Of a DNA stretch of 32,646 bases, positions 10,924-21,180 are shown piece after piece. Source of the DNA: Nemertoderma westbladi (lineage: Eukaryota > Xenacoelomorpha > Nemertodermatida > Nemertodermatidae); NCBI GenBank assembly GCA_032718475.1, contig JAUCBJ010005688.1:1-32646 (forward strand). The letters run 5' to 3'. The notes beneath the pieces were generated by a model. It saw nothing but the letters and a program-made list of their open reading frames with translations. It was not told the origin of the DNA and ran no database searches. Every line of letters begins with the position of its first letter. Positions within the stretch are counted from its first letter, which is position 1. Made by a program: the position numbers and the translations under genes.

Positions 10924-11617
10924 AATATTTAATTTGCTGAGGTCAATTTTTTGGACTTGTAAATGGCTCCACGCAAGCAGTGGAGTCTAATCTGGACAAT
11001 TTTATAAACGCCAGCTTTAAATCGTTCAAAAAAAAACATTCCCAACAACAACTTTGTCTAAACCCGTCTACTCTAATTATCTAATTATTTAGTTAATGGA
11101 AGGGTCGCAGCCGTCAGCTGGTGGTAATCCATATCGTTCCAAAGATGTGGAGAGTGGAGGAGATACGTGACGTGTGTGGCACTCCTTTCCATTAATTTGT
11201 AATGATATCGTTTATTGTTTTGGTTAGTTAGGTTTCGGTATGGAGATGGTGTTCTGCGCAATAAAATAATTAACTTAAATTTAATTATTTATGAGGCAAT
11301 AAATATACTTTAGTATTTTTAGCCGCACAAACTTTCATAACATGTGTGGTAGTGGAAAATAAGTAATTAAATGACAGACTGAGTTTAATTTGACTTAAAT
11401 GCAATGGGCATTTAAGTTTGGATTTTTGTAATTTGTATTTTTAACCCTGTTGAAAATTATTAATTCAGACTATTTGAATTGCAAAATTATATTACAGTAT
11501 ATTAAGAAATTTACTGCTTAAATTTACTTGCACATGCCTTAAACCACAAAGCCACTGAACTTACCAATGGAGATATTTCCAGTGACCATACCATGGACCA
11601 ATTGCAGGAGACATCTA
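10924..11617. other. hAT interior, left of the BEL insertion
   Basis: About 0.7 kb with no recognisable coding sequence. It is AT-rich and ends at the 5' LTR. Confidence 0.5.
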
Positions 11618-12196
11618 TGTAAAAGCTTTTGCGGATGTAACAAGCTATTTTTCTCCGCAATATACCGAGTAGGTATTTTAGCGGACATAACAAGCGATTT
11701 TGCCCGCTATGTCTGCATGTGTGCTTTAGCGGACATAAAAAGCCATTTTTCTCAGCAATAAGCTCAAATACTCTAAACATCGGAACTCAGATGACGACAT
11801 CTATCAGCTGTGTCCACGTGTAACTTTTTCTTTGTTCTTTGTTCGTTCTTTGTTCGGTCGACCAATCAGAGCGGTTTTCACTCTGTGTTGGACATTGTAT
11901 ACAGAAACTCACGCAATTCAGTCAGTGTGTAGTTTTCCTGATGCCAGAACACTGGCTTTGGAATTTCTGTGTTTCAGGCTTTAGCAAAACATTAGTAGGC
12001 TTTGATCATAGAAATGTATAACTGTTATCAAACCACAAACCAAACTGGCAAATCAGCCTGTCATATCTCATCCAAACACCGCATTATTTTACTGCTATTT
12101 ACTGTCGGTTATTATTGTATCAGTTGATGGAATATTGTTATATTTGGATAATATCGATAAATAATCAGAAAACCCCAATCTTCTTGATATACTGAA
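11618..12196 (+). repeat. 5' LTR of the BEL element
   Basis: It starts TGTAAAAGCTTTTGC and ends TTGATATACTGAA, the last base shared with the 3' LTR. Differences from the 3' LTR are near 11632, 11754, 11827, 11952 and 12015. The usual terminal CA is absent and no typical TGG-starting primer binding site follows at 12197. Confidence 0.93.
11815..11925 (+). promoter_or_regulatory. Putative LTR promoter elements
   Basis: In the U3-like part there is an E-box CACGTG (11815-11820), a TTTGTTC repeat, and a CCAAT box in good context (CCAATCAG, 11862-11869). About 55 bp further a TCAGTCAGTGTG sequence resembles an arthropod-style TCAGT initiator. The same elements occur in the 3' LTR (CCAATCAG at 21425). 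The start site is inferred only. Confidence 0.4.
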
Positions 12197-14062
12197 CTAA
12201 CCATTTCGGAGTCTGCATATACTGTAATTTATTTAGGCTTGATAGTAGTCTGCCAGCGTTTGGTCTGTATTTTGTTTGTGTAGTCTGTACGGGTACCGTA
12301 ATATTTATTATTCAGATAATTTGTAGGCTGGATTGTTGTCTGGCTGTTGTTAGGTCTGAAGAGATTGCGGTGTGTGTAGAGTGTATGTCCGATAAAGTAC
12401 TAGTTAGGAAAGTGGGTGGCATCCAGTGCTATAAGGTAAATCCCCCTGAAAGAATAAGTCGTACTACTCGGTTAGAACGCATACTAACTAACCATTTCGG
12501 AGTCTGCATATACTGTAATTTGTTTAGGCTTGATAGTAGTCTGCCAGCATTTGGTTTGTATTTTGTTTGTGTAGTCTGTACGGGTAGCGTAATATTTATT
12601 ATTCAGAGTTTATGCGATTATTCGCAACATTCATAACCCCAAGTTTATTCCTACAGTAATTGTGCTTGTTATATATACCGTTATAGTTAAATTAACCCCG
12701 GTACTACATCAGGGCTGTTTGGCGTAGGTAAAGACTGGAGATTTTATGCTTTGGTCACTCCGGCAGATACCGTGGTTCTTTTAGCTGTACAAGTATTTTT
12801 AACTGCTGATTATTTGTTGTATAAGTACTTGTACCTAATTTAGGGTTTAGTGTACAGTGCTTTCCGAAGGTAATTAGAATGTAGGCAGTATATTTGTGTT
12901 GTAAAGTGGTTAATAGGCACGTTGGCTCTGGTAGGCTGCGGTAATTAACTTCTAGGTAGGAACACTCCGTGAAACATAACGTAGTACTTATAGCGATACG
13001 GCTATAAGTCGTCAGACAGTGGTATTTTTCCTATCTGGACAACGCAGTATATTTACTACTGCTTTATTACTTTCAAATACCGTAGTATCCTGTCTGTTTG
13101 TAATAACCAGATATTCTAACCCTTTGTTAGGCTGGTTTGTAGACTTCTTGTAAAATTACCCTAAAAATTCGTACATGTAATTTTTGTGTTTATTTAGAGA
13201 TTGTAATCTCACCCCGAATTGTACGTAATTTGTAGTATTAAGTAACTTAGGCAAATTAGAATTATTTGTTTTAGTGTCCAACAAGTAGCACTTCACTGAG
13301 AGCGTACAGCTTCTGTGCAGTGACTCCTTCCCAGAAATAATAACATTTATTTCAAATATTGACAAAAACCCATTAAACGGGTATATATATATTATAAATC
13401 AACTCAAACCGATTTATAAAATAGTAGGCCTGTCATACAACAATTAGGTCTTAATATCAGTTGGACTACTGCTTAAATAACGGTAATAAGGTGAAGTAAA
13501 GTAACCAAGTAACCCCTAAAATTCAGAAATTCAATTATTCTAAAATAATTGACATACCGGTATTTACAATAGGCTTATTATATTTATTTCTATAAATTTG
13601 AGCTGAAATTATACACCGGTATTCTGTAATTAATTCTAGTCTGTAATTATACTTATATATATACTATAAGTGTAAGCTGTATACCGGTATTCACGATAGG
13701 CTTATTATATATTTATATATTTGCGCTGAAATTATATACCGGTATTCTGTAATTAATTCTAGTCTGTAATTATACTTATATATACTATAAGTGTAAGCTG
13801 TATACCGCTATTCACGATAGGCTTATTATATATTTATATATTTGCGCTGAAATTATATACCGGTATTCTGTGACAAACCTAGTCTGTAATAATACTTATA
13901 TATACTATAAGTATATACCGGTATTCTAATATATTATATATATATCACGTTATACTGAGTAACAGTATCGGTAATTAATTACTAGGCTTTCAGTGGATAC
14001 TGAATTACTAGACTTGCTTTAACTGTAGTTATAGTAGTAGGCATTCAACTGTACAATCAAAC
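12197..14062 (+). other. BEL leader with internal duplications
   Basis: This 1.87-kb leader has no convincing ORF. A segment starting CTAACCATTTCGGAGTCTGC at 12197 recurs at 12487 with about 122 bp of near identity, a direct duplication spaced 290 bp. A tandem block rich in ACCGGTATTC follows at 13554-13935. Short ORFs within it look like chance. Confidence 0.75.
13554..13935 (+). repeat. Tandem repeat of about 121-127 bp in the BEL leader
   Basis: Three copies begin near 13554, 13681 and 13802 with ATACCGGTATT(T/C)AC(A/G)ATAGG and share ATAGGCTTATTATAT, GCGCTGAAATTATA and CTAGTCTGTAAT. A fourth partial copy ends near 13935. Each copy has palindromic ATACCGGTAT and TATACTTATA..TATAAGT, so the region can fold locally. 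It lies about 130 bp ahead of the Gag start. Confidence 0.88.
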
Positions 14063-16792
14063 ATGTCTGACACAAAACGGGCACTGTCAGATAGTCTTTT
14101 GGAAGGTGTTAGAATGAGTCTTAGACTTGGACAGTGTCTTGAAAGGATCTGTGACCAAGATCAAAGTATAGAACATCCCAGACCAAAGTCCAAGTCCCCT
14201 CCTACTGTAGGAAAGGTCATCCCTTCAGTAGTAGTGTCAGACCCTAGGCTAGTTAAGGATAGACAATTAAAGCAATGGCAAATAGAATACCGATGGTCAG
14301 CGGCTGCGGCAGAATCTGAAAGGAAAGCGGCAGCGGCTGATAGAAAATCGGCAGCTGCAGCGGCAGAGGCTGAAAGAAAAGCGGCAGCTGCAGTGGCAGA
14401 AGCGGAAAGAAAAGCGGCAGCTGCAGCAATAGAAGCGGAAAGAAAGATAGCAGTGGCAGAAGCAGAACGAAGAGCATCTGAAGAGACCACCCAACTAGAG
14501 CTGGAAAACCTACAGGCGGAACAAGAATACTTGAAGAAACAAAGGACAGCTATAGTTACAGCTCAGATACAGTTACTGAGTCGATTTACTTCCAGAAAAC
14601 AGGGATTTGCCTCGTCCGATGAAGACGATACAACAGATCCTGACGGCGGAGGAAATAGATCTCGTCTCAGCAGGCGTAGAAGAATGCCACACTGTCCGAA
14701 GTTACCTAATTTGCCTCCTGCGGTGAGACTGGATAGTGTAGACTTAGGTAATCCTGAATCCACAGACCATATTATTAGAGTAGACAGACTCCCTACTATA
14801 GTAGATGAGCCTGAAATAATTGGGCCTGTTCTCGAAGCCACCCCTTCTGTGATAGAGACACCTGTACTCCCAGAACCTACCTCTAAATTCCCTTTGCACA
14901 GCACGAAACTACCTGTGCCCAGTAGGACTGTTCCCGAGTCCGAACCCATCCTGGACGCCGAGCGGGATATCAAGAATTTATCGCCCGTCGTCTCTCGCTC
15001 GCCCGCTACTACGTTGGCAACTCCCGCTTCGGCGGTCGAGTGGGTAGCTGAGGGACGACGGGAGATGAGTCTCCTGCTCGGGCAGCTGAGGGAACACCGT
15101 AAGTGCTCCTCTCAGCAGGTCCTGGAGATGGAAGGAACTGTTCAGCAGATCAAGGGCGCAGTAAGGGAAAGTAGGTTAGAGTTGCAAGAAGTGCAGCAGA
15201 GTATCGCGTTAGAACGCGATAAATTAGTAAATATACAAAAGGGTATACCACCACCCCCTGTAACAATGTGTCAACCTGTTAGGTCTGAAGTATTTCATGC
15301 GCAAGGTGTGGAGCCTACACGCATCTATACTGCTAGTGAAGTAGAAACTCCTATAGTAAACCCTATTAAGGGTAATTATAAACCTGTTGACAATGATATT
15401 CCATATAGACCTGATCATAATCCGAGAAATTTATATACCGATAACTCGATATTAAATAACACGATGGCCCAAGAAAGTTTTACGCATCAAATGGCTAGAA
15501 CCGAAGCCCGTCAAGCGGTAAAGTTGGGAGAGATCGTCAAGTTCAATGGAGATGAGATGAAATGGTTACCTTTTAATGAATATTACAAAGATAACATACA
15601 GAACTCTGTGCTATCTAACGGAGAGAAACTTAGATTCCTCATCGAGTGCTTGGAAGGATCTCCCAAGTTAATGGCGTTAAAGTTTATTGGACATCCAGAT
15701 GGATTAAGACAAGTTTGGGATACACTGAACATCAGGTATGGTAATAGGACTAACATAGCTAGGTATTTATATGCGAAATTAATGGCGCCCCGAAAGTTTC
15801 TTAGCAGCGGGATTATAGAGTTTTCCGACGAGATTCAGGAGATCTGTAGACAATTAGATTGGCTAGGTAAGTCTCATGAATATCAGAGTTCTATGGTTAT
15901 TGGAGCCGTGGCCTCTACTTTACCGAAGGGTGGAGTAGGTACACGCTGGGATAAGAAAGTGTTATATATGATGGAACAACAACGACGAGACCCTACCATG
16001 GCTGATCTCATGTCATTCTTAGATGGAGAAGTGAAATTACAGCTCCTAAAGCAGTCCAGAGAGAAGACACCGGAAAACAAGGTAAGTGAGAAACCCGTTT
16101 CTAGGAGAAAGGTAACACCAGTGTGTTATACCGACGACGGCGAAAGCCAGGCTTCTCAAGAAGAGGACACCGGGAAAGACACTGAAAGATCTTATTATGT
16201 CAACAAAACGCCTAAAGACGTAAGTAAATTCAAGTCTCGAACCAATGACAGGAGAGAACAGGTAAGAAAAACTCCTCCTACGTCTCCTAAGAGAATTCAT
16301 GTAAGAAAGCCCGAAGAAAGAACAAGTGTGCACAACGTTACTCAAAGTAAGGTAAGTAACATCAAACCGAAATGTGCGCTGTGTGACGGGCCCCACCGTT
16401 TGAATGTGTGTGATGAATTCCTAAAGAAATCATTAAAGGATAGACGGGAAGTCATGTGGGATAAGCGGTTGTGTTATAATTGCCTCAGACAAGGACACCA
16501 CCGGCGAACCTGTTACTCCGACGCAAGGTGTGCAAAGTGTGGCGCAAAACATCATATCTTGTTGCACACTGAATTCGAACGAAACAGCCCGAGTCAGGTA
16601 AGTGAGTCCGAACTACATGTCCAATTCAGTGATGTGAATGACACTGACCAAAGTTCTGAGATGGAAGGATTCTATACGGACGAATTCTCCGACGAAAACG
16701 AATCCTGTTACCTGATAAATACCGCAGTGTATCGAGCACTTACGTATGAAAAGGACACCGACAGCGAGCTCCCCCTAACTACTTCTGACTGA
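14063..16792 (+). CDS. gag: BEL/Pao Gag polyprotein
   Basis: The 909-residue Gag starts at ATG 14063, the first long-frame Met after the leader. Residues about 80-137 are an in-frame minisatellite of Ala/Glu/Arg/Lys repeats (AAAAEAERKAAAA type), followed by a predicted coiled coil to about 176. A proline- and acid-rich linker follows. Residues about 480-665 match the DUF1759 Gag domain of BEL/Pao elements (VKLGEIVKFNGDEMKWLPF and RYGNRTNIARYLYAKLM). The C-terminal part has zinc-binding motifs: CALCDGPHRLNVC near 771, a classic CCHC knuckle CYNCLRQGHHRRTC near 803-816, and CAKCGAKHHILLH near 823. Gag would form the cytoplasmic particle and bind element RNA. The frame is intact over its whole length and ends at TGA 16790-16792, directly in frame with the protease. 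Confidence 0.93.
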   Translation: MSDTKRALSDSLLEGVRMSLRLGQCLERICDQDQSIEHPRPKSKSPPTVGKVIPSVVVSDPRLVKDRQLKQWQIEYRWSAAAAESERKAAAADRKSAAAAAEAERKAAAAVAEAERKAAAAAIEAERKIAVAEAERRASEETTQLELENLQAEQEYLKKQRTAIVTAQIQLLSRFTSRKQGFASSDEDDTTDPDGGGNRSRLSRRRRMPHCPKLPNLPPAVRLDSVDLGNPESTDHIIRVDRLPTIVDEPEIIGPVLEATPSVIETPVLPEPTSKFPLHSTKLPVPSRTVPESEPILDAERDIKNLSPVVSRSPATTLATPASAVEWVAEGRREMSLLLGQLREHRKCSSQQVLEMEGTVQQIKGAVRESRLELQEVQQSIALERDKLVNIQKGIPPPPVTMCQPVRSEVFHAQGVEPTRIYTASEVETPIVNPIKGNYKPVDNDIPYRPDHNPRNLYTDNSILNNTMAQESFTHQMARTEARQAVKLGEIVKFNGDEMKWLPFNEYYKDNIQNSVLSNGEKLRFLIECLEGSPKLMALKFIGHPDGLRQVWDTLNIRYGNRTNIARYLYAKLMAPRKFLSSGIIEFSDEIQEICRQLDWLGKSHEYQSSMVIGAVASTLPKGGVGTRWDKKVLYMMEQQRRDPTMADLMSFLDGEVKLQLLKQSREKTPENKVSEKPVSRRKVTPVCYTDDGESQASQEEDTGKDTERSYYVNKTPKDVSKFKSRTNDRREQVRKTPPTSPKRIHVRKPEERTSVHNVTQSKVSNIKPKCALCDGPHRLNVCDEFLKKSLKDRREVMWDKRLCYNCLRQGHHRRTCYSDARCAKCGAKHHILLHTEFERNSPSQVSESELHVQFSDVNDTDQSSEMEGFYTDEFSDENESCYLINTAVYRALTYEKDTDSELPLTTSD

Positions 16793-18109
16793 CAACAATC
16801 TTGGAAAGCACCAACTTCCAATGTAGGAATCCGAGAATTTCCCGTAGTGCAGTTGAGGGTCCACGGACCTGAAAGGAGTTATATAGTGAACGCCCTCCTT
16901 GACTCCGGTAGCACAGGAACATTCATCGACAAAGAACTAGCCGAAGACATCTTTGCTGGACAACCCAAGTTCCGAACTAAGTTAAACATGTCAGGAATTA
17001 TGCAGGTTTGGAAATCTACAGTAATAGCAGATTATTATGTAGGTGCGTTGTCCACCCCCCAGGATGAACTAGGAGAACACAGTATAAGGTCAGTAAAAAT
17101 GGTGGCGATAAAGAACTTCGCTACCAGCCAAGTAGAACCTTATAACTGGGATGAGGACGATTTCACCCAGCAGCTTAAGATACCTAGATTCAACACAGAC
17201 TACCCTGGAGTGCAAATACTTGGCCAAAATGCGCATGAGGCGCTTGAGACATTGGAGAAACGGCCTGCTCAACCGCAACCACTACAAGCCTATGCGGGAA
17301 GAACTAGAGTAGGTTGGTACTTTACTGGACCTTCCCGTAGAACTCTCATGGAAAGGTTACCAAAAGAACGGGTATACCAAGTAAGTGAATGGGAAGCGGA
17401 GAGCAGTGAGGTAGACGACCCAACTGAGGGAACACCATACTCCTCAGATAATGACGATATTAACTCCAATGTAGATCAATGGAGACATTGCCCCGAGACG
17501 ATTAATCTAGCCGACATCGCTTCCAGAGGAGCAACTCCTCAAGAACTGACAGATACTCCAGACTGGTTAGGTGGACCCGACTTCCTAAGTAAAGAAGATG
17601 AATGGCCTCCCCATCTTACCACGGCTGAGATTAGACAAGCCAAGGGAGCAGAGAAAGTCAAACCTAAAACCCGGACGAGTAAATCAAGGTTATTTATACC
17701 CGTGATAGATCTGTCTGTACTACACATTGCCAGGGACGACGCTGTGGATCTAAACTCCCCCACCACGAACAGATCTGTTGTGGAGATCACAGAGAGAGAC
17801 TGGAGATCTGGAACACCAGACGTCTCGCCGGGACTCTCACCTCTCCTGCCGGGAGTGATGGACTACTATAGATCCTGGAATCGGCTTTGTAAGGCCGTCG
17901 TGTATTTGAAGCGATGTTTCTATCGTCACTATTCCAGGACGAAGAGGAAACCTGGAATTGTATTCGAAACACAACAACTCAATCGCCTAGTTGGTCGTTT
18001 ATGTTTACTGGAAAGAGACCGAGAACTGTCCGGAAACTATGGAAGACAAGATACTCTTCCCACGACCACCTCCCTAATCCAACAAACATCTAGGGACTCC
18101 CCAACGTAA
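16793..18109 (+). pseudogene. BEL Pol remnant: protease joined to RNase H/integrase linker
   Basis: The frame is the same as Gag, separated only by TGA 16790-16792, and runs open to TAA 18107-18109. The GTG at 16847 is not needed as a start if the stop is read through. An aspartic protease is visible with ALLDSGSTGTFID (catalytic Asp codon 16901), then PGVQILGQNAHEAL and GRTRVGWYFTGPSR, typical of BEL proteases. At about 17430-17480 the sequence jumps to WRHCPETINLADIASRGATP and TPDWLGGPDFL, which in complete BEL Pol lies after RNase H. The reverse transcriptase and RNase H core are therefore missing without breaking the frame. It continues into the YYRSWNRLCKAVVYLKR region and stops before the integrase zinc finger and catalytic core. 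Confidence 0.85.
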
Positions 18110-19747
18110 CAGCGTCTGGAGTGGGTGTGTGACTATATTATTTTATATTTGTTTTTATTATTTTATATTTATGTATGTATTATTATATAATTTTATTATA
18201 ATCGTTTTCTTTAATTTTATTTAGTAGAATGTTATTTTAGCGATTATTTAGTAGATTAGTGCAATATATATTCGCGTTTATTACTTAATTACTTATATAT
18301 TATATATTTAGTGCGACGGCGAGAAATAATTCTTTTTCTCTTTCCTTACTGTCCGTATTACATTATAAATACGTGACTACAGTAAGATGAAATATCCGTA
18401 CTTATTAAAGTACAATAAAGCTCCTACTATATTCAAGTATTATTGGTAAGTAGAGTATTAGGAATGCAAAATTCAGATCCTCGTGTCTCGGCTAAACCAA
18501 GCTCTGGGTAGACCTTGGAAACGACTTGCCTCTTCTTACTGACATTGCTTCTTGCGATATTGCTCTCATACTGTATATTAAATAATACATATAGTAGCGT
18601 GATGTCCCTTTAACAGTAGCGTAAAACGCAAAATAAATCTGTTAAACCCTTTGACCATCTGTAATTCTAGTCGATTAAGATATCGCGGCACCCACCGATA
18701 TACTTGAAAGACAAAATTCTAGAATCAGTGGTTAACGTCCCCAGACAAGTTCTGGAATAAACTGGTGCCCATCCTAAATATTAACTATTAATATTTATAA
18801 AATCTGTCAAATTTTAGATCCTTTAAAATTCTAGTCTATTAAGATATCGTAGCACTTACCGATACTCTTAAAAAGACAAATTTCCTAGAATCAAGGATCC
18901 CAGTCCCCAGACATGCTCTGGAATAAAATTGTGTCTATTTAATATTAAATAATAAAATTTACGGGAATAAATTTAAATTCATATCTTTTAATGAATTTGA
19001 TAAATTGCCATTTTATGCAATTTATAACATTCCCAAAATTCCATTAATTAAGAGATCATGGGAGCGGAGATTCACCTTATTAAGTGTATTAGTGTGCGAG
19101 AATCTCCAATATATAGTCAATAGCCGATAAAATTCATAAAATCATGTATAAAGGGGATATTGACAATTAAAGAATTACTATTAAATAGCATCCCAGATCT
19201 GTATGCATGAGAATTACCCTAATTCTACTGCTAGCTTTCCATAATGTCACCATGGCAACAACCACGCTAGAATTAGAAGTGAGTTAAGAGAACAAAAAGG
19301 GCTTGCCCCATTGAATAGCATAAGGAATAAAATAGCACGCTGCTAGTATCCCAGGATACCCAATAATAACGTGGCATTCTGGAAGGCACTTGACTAACGG
19401 ACAAATGGCCCGAATGTGTGCGGTTTGTGACAGTTGTGTGGAATTTGTGTGTTTATAGGTGAATGTTACTACTAAAGTGTGTTTACAGTAGCGAGTCGCA
19501 ATTGTGAAAGTAGCCCTAACTCTCCAGTAAGAACCTGAAGTAAATCTAAGCCTTTGGGACGGACGGTGGAGTGACTCGCGCTGGTTGTTGTGGTCGTTGT
19601 GCAGCTACGACGTTGGCGATAGGCACATCGGCGAAAGTACACCAGCGCTGAGGATCTTGCGCTGTCCGGGGGCCGAGAGGGGTAGGCAGCGACGCCCGCT
19701 AGCCTAATTATAACTAATTATAATATTGATAAACTCATATAGCAGCT
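18110..19747 (+). other. BEL non-coding interval between the Pol remnant and the 3' coding region
   Basis: It is AT-rich, especially 18120-18310, with no convincing ORF. It includes a degenerate tandem pair: AATTCTAGTC(G/T)ATTAAGATATCG at about 18663 and 18829 (period about 166) with shared GTCCCCAGACA and CTCTGGAATAAA. The last 300 bases become GC-richer (19555-19700) ahead of the next start codon. Possible splice acceptors TTTATAG|G (near 19458) and TTTACAG|T (near 19489) lie here. Confidence 0.65.
18663..18940 (+). repeat. Degenerate tandem duplication of about 166 bp
   Basis: Two diverged copies share the order CTAGTC..ATTAAGATATCG, ACCGATA, AAAGACAAA, CTAGAATCA, GTCCCCAGACA and TCTGGAATAAA. 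They sit within the BEL non-coding interval. Confidence 0.75.
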
Positions 19748-21102
19748 ATGACTGAGTTGATAGAAGATGATCTTGGTATCAGGGAGAAATATACTCTACC
19801 GTTGCAAGCGTTTGTTGATAGATTGATACGCAGCGACGCTAGTCCAACTACTACGGAGGACGATGGTCGTTATATCGAACCGCCGATGTCCCAGGAGCAA
19901 CTTACGCGTGAATTGGACTATCGAAAATTCACTGCTCGCTATACGCATCGTAATGGTACGCATATGGACTTCTTAACTACTGGTCATCCTATCGATTTAC
20001 ACGATACGGACGATGTCGACACCGAAAGGGAAATGGTACTGTTTTGAGTATCCTACCCAGCGGAGTCGGAACGATAAACTGAAAATCGAATGCGAAAATT
20101 CTATTCGAAATCGACTCGAAAGAGAAGACGTTAAAGAACCGGATAAACGCAGTAACTCCAACGTATATTTGGAATTCTTGAGAGAAACATTGTAAAACCG
20201 AATAAATATCACCCGCGTTTCCCCTACAAGACATGCATCTTTGGTATTATTGCGATGAATGCCTAAGACCCAACCAACAAACGGAAAGACATCCGCGGAG
20301 ACGTTGCTTTAAACACGGTTTTACTCGCTATATTTACGGGAGTTTCGAGCGAAACTTGTTCGATGTATCACCTACGCTCGTTCGATTCAAACGATCCTTA
20401 AATAAACCTATGATCAGAGTTCCAGAATACTCGGTCAGACCTCCTCATTCCCTAGTTAGACCTCAGACTCTTGATCCTAATAGTATCACGGATCCTCCCG
20501 AACTGTACTCACTGTTCAAAGATCTAGTGTTACCCGAACGGTTAGTCGGTGGCACTCCGGTTGTGGGCTCCCTAAATATTCGCCCATCTTACCTAGCCGG
20601 ATTGGGACGCGGACATCTAATATCGCCATTCAACCGTATCATCATCCCTGTTTAACCCGATACAACCTGTCACCGAGGCGGAGGAGAGAGTTGTACGAAA
20701 CGCGTTGGACACTATTCGTCAAAAGATCAGAAAAGGAACCCACAATTGTTTAGAGAAACGTAAATTGCAGCAGCAAGTCCAAGCGGTAAACGAATTAGCT
20801 TTATCTCAGTTCGATCAGGAAATCCAGAATCTCTAAGAAGATATCGAACTTGGACGACCCTATTCTCTGCAAGAGTTTTTGGACTAACGCATCCAACGAT
20901 AAGCGGAGGAAAATCAGCTCGAGGAGAAGCATATCGAAATGGACGAGACATCGACCATAACCCTAAACCTTCCGATGCAATTGTATTGCACCCTTTACCC
21001 AGGAGTTATAGCCCTCCTAGTAAAGTGGCTCGCCCCAAAGAGAAAAGGACTCTTGCTAGCCTCAAAAAACTGCGTAAATGCCGTCCGCGCAAGAAAGACT
21101 AA
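19748..21102 (+). pseudogene. Unrecognised BEL 3' ORF, frameshifted
   Basis: I do not recognise the protein. Coding-like sequence passes through frames without large gaps: 19748-20047 (ATG start, MTELIEDDLGIREKYTLPLQ), 20013-20195, 20206-20655 (contains CDECLRPNQQ and RRRCFKHGF, a possible Cys/His cluster), a coiled-coil-like, Glu/Gln-rich part from 20651 with stops at 20834, 20885 and 20900, and a last frame from about 20903 to TAA 21100-21102. The end is very basic (KVARPKEKRTLASLKKLRK) while the beginning is acidic. At least four frame changes or stops are needed. It lies between Pol and the 3' LTR, where some BEL elements carry an envelope, but I see no signal peptide or membrane segment. 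It could be a captured or element-specific accessory gene. Confidence 0.6.
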
Positions 21103-21172
21103 CTGTTTAGAGTATTTTTATATTTTAGAAACTGTGATTTTGTATATTTTATAGACTCAAATCCCATTTTCT

Positions 21173-21180
21173 GGGAGCGG
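21173..21180 (+). promoter_or_regulatory. Possible polypurine tract of the BEL element
   Basis: GGGAGCGG directly precedes the 3' LTR start TGTAAAAG. The tract is short and holds one C, so it is a weak match, but its position is right for plus-strand priming. Confidence 0.4.

Noticed and set aside
14161-16396. Minus-strand open frames opposite Gag
   Set aside because: They are shadows of the Gag repeat and of its codon composition.
19748-21102. Envelope gene of the BEL element
   Set aside because: The position fits, but I see no signal peptide, membrane segment or fusion-type hydrophobic stretch in the frame segments.
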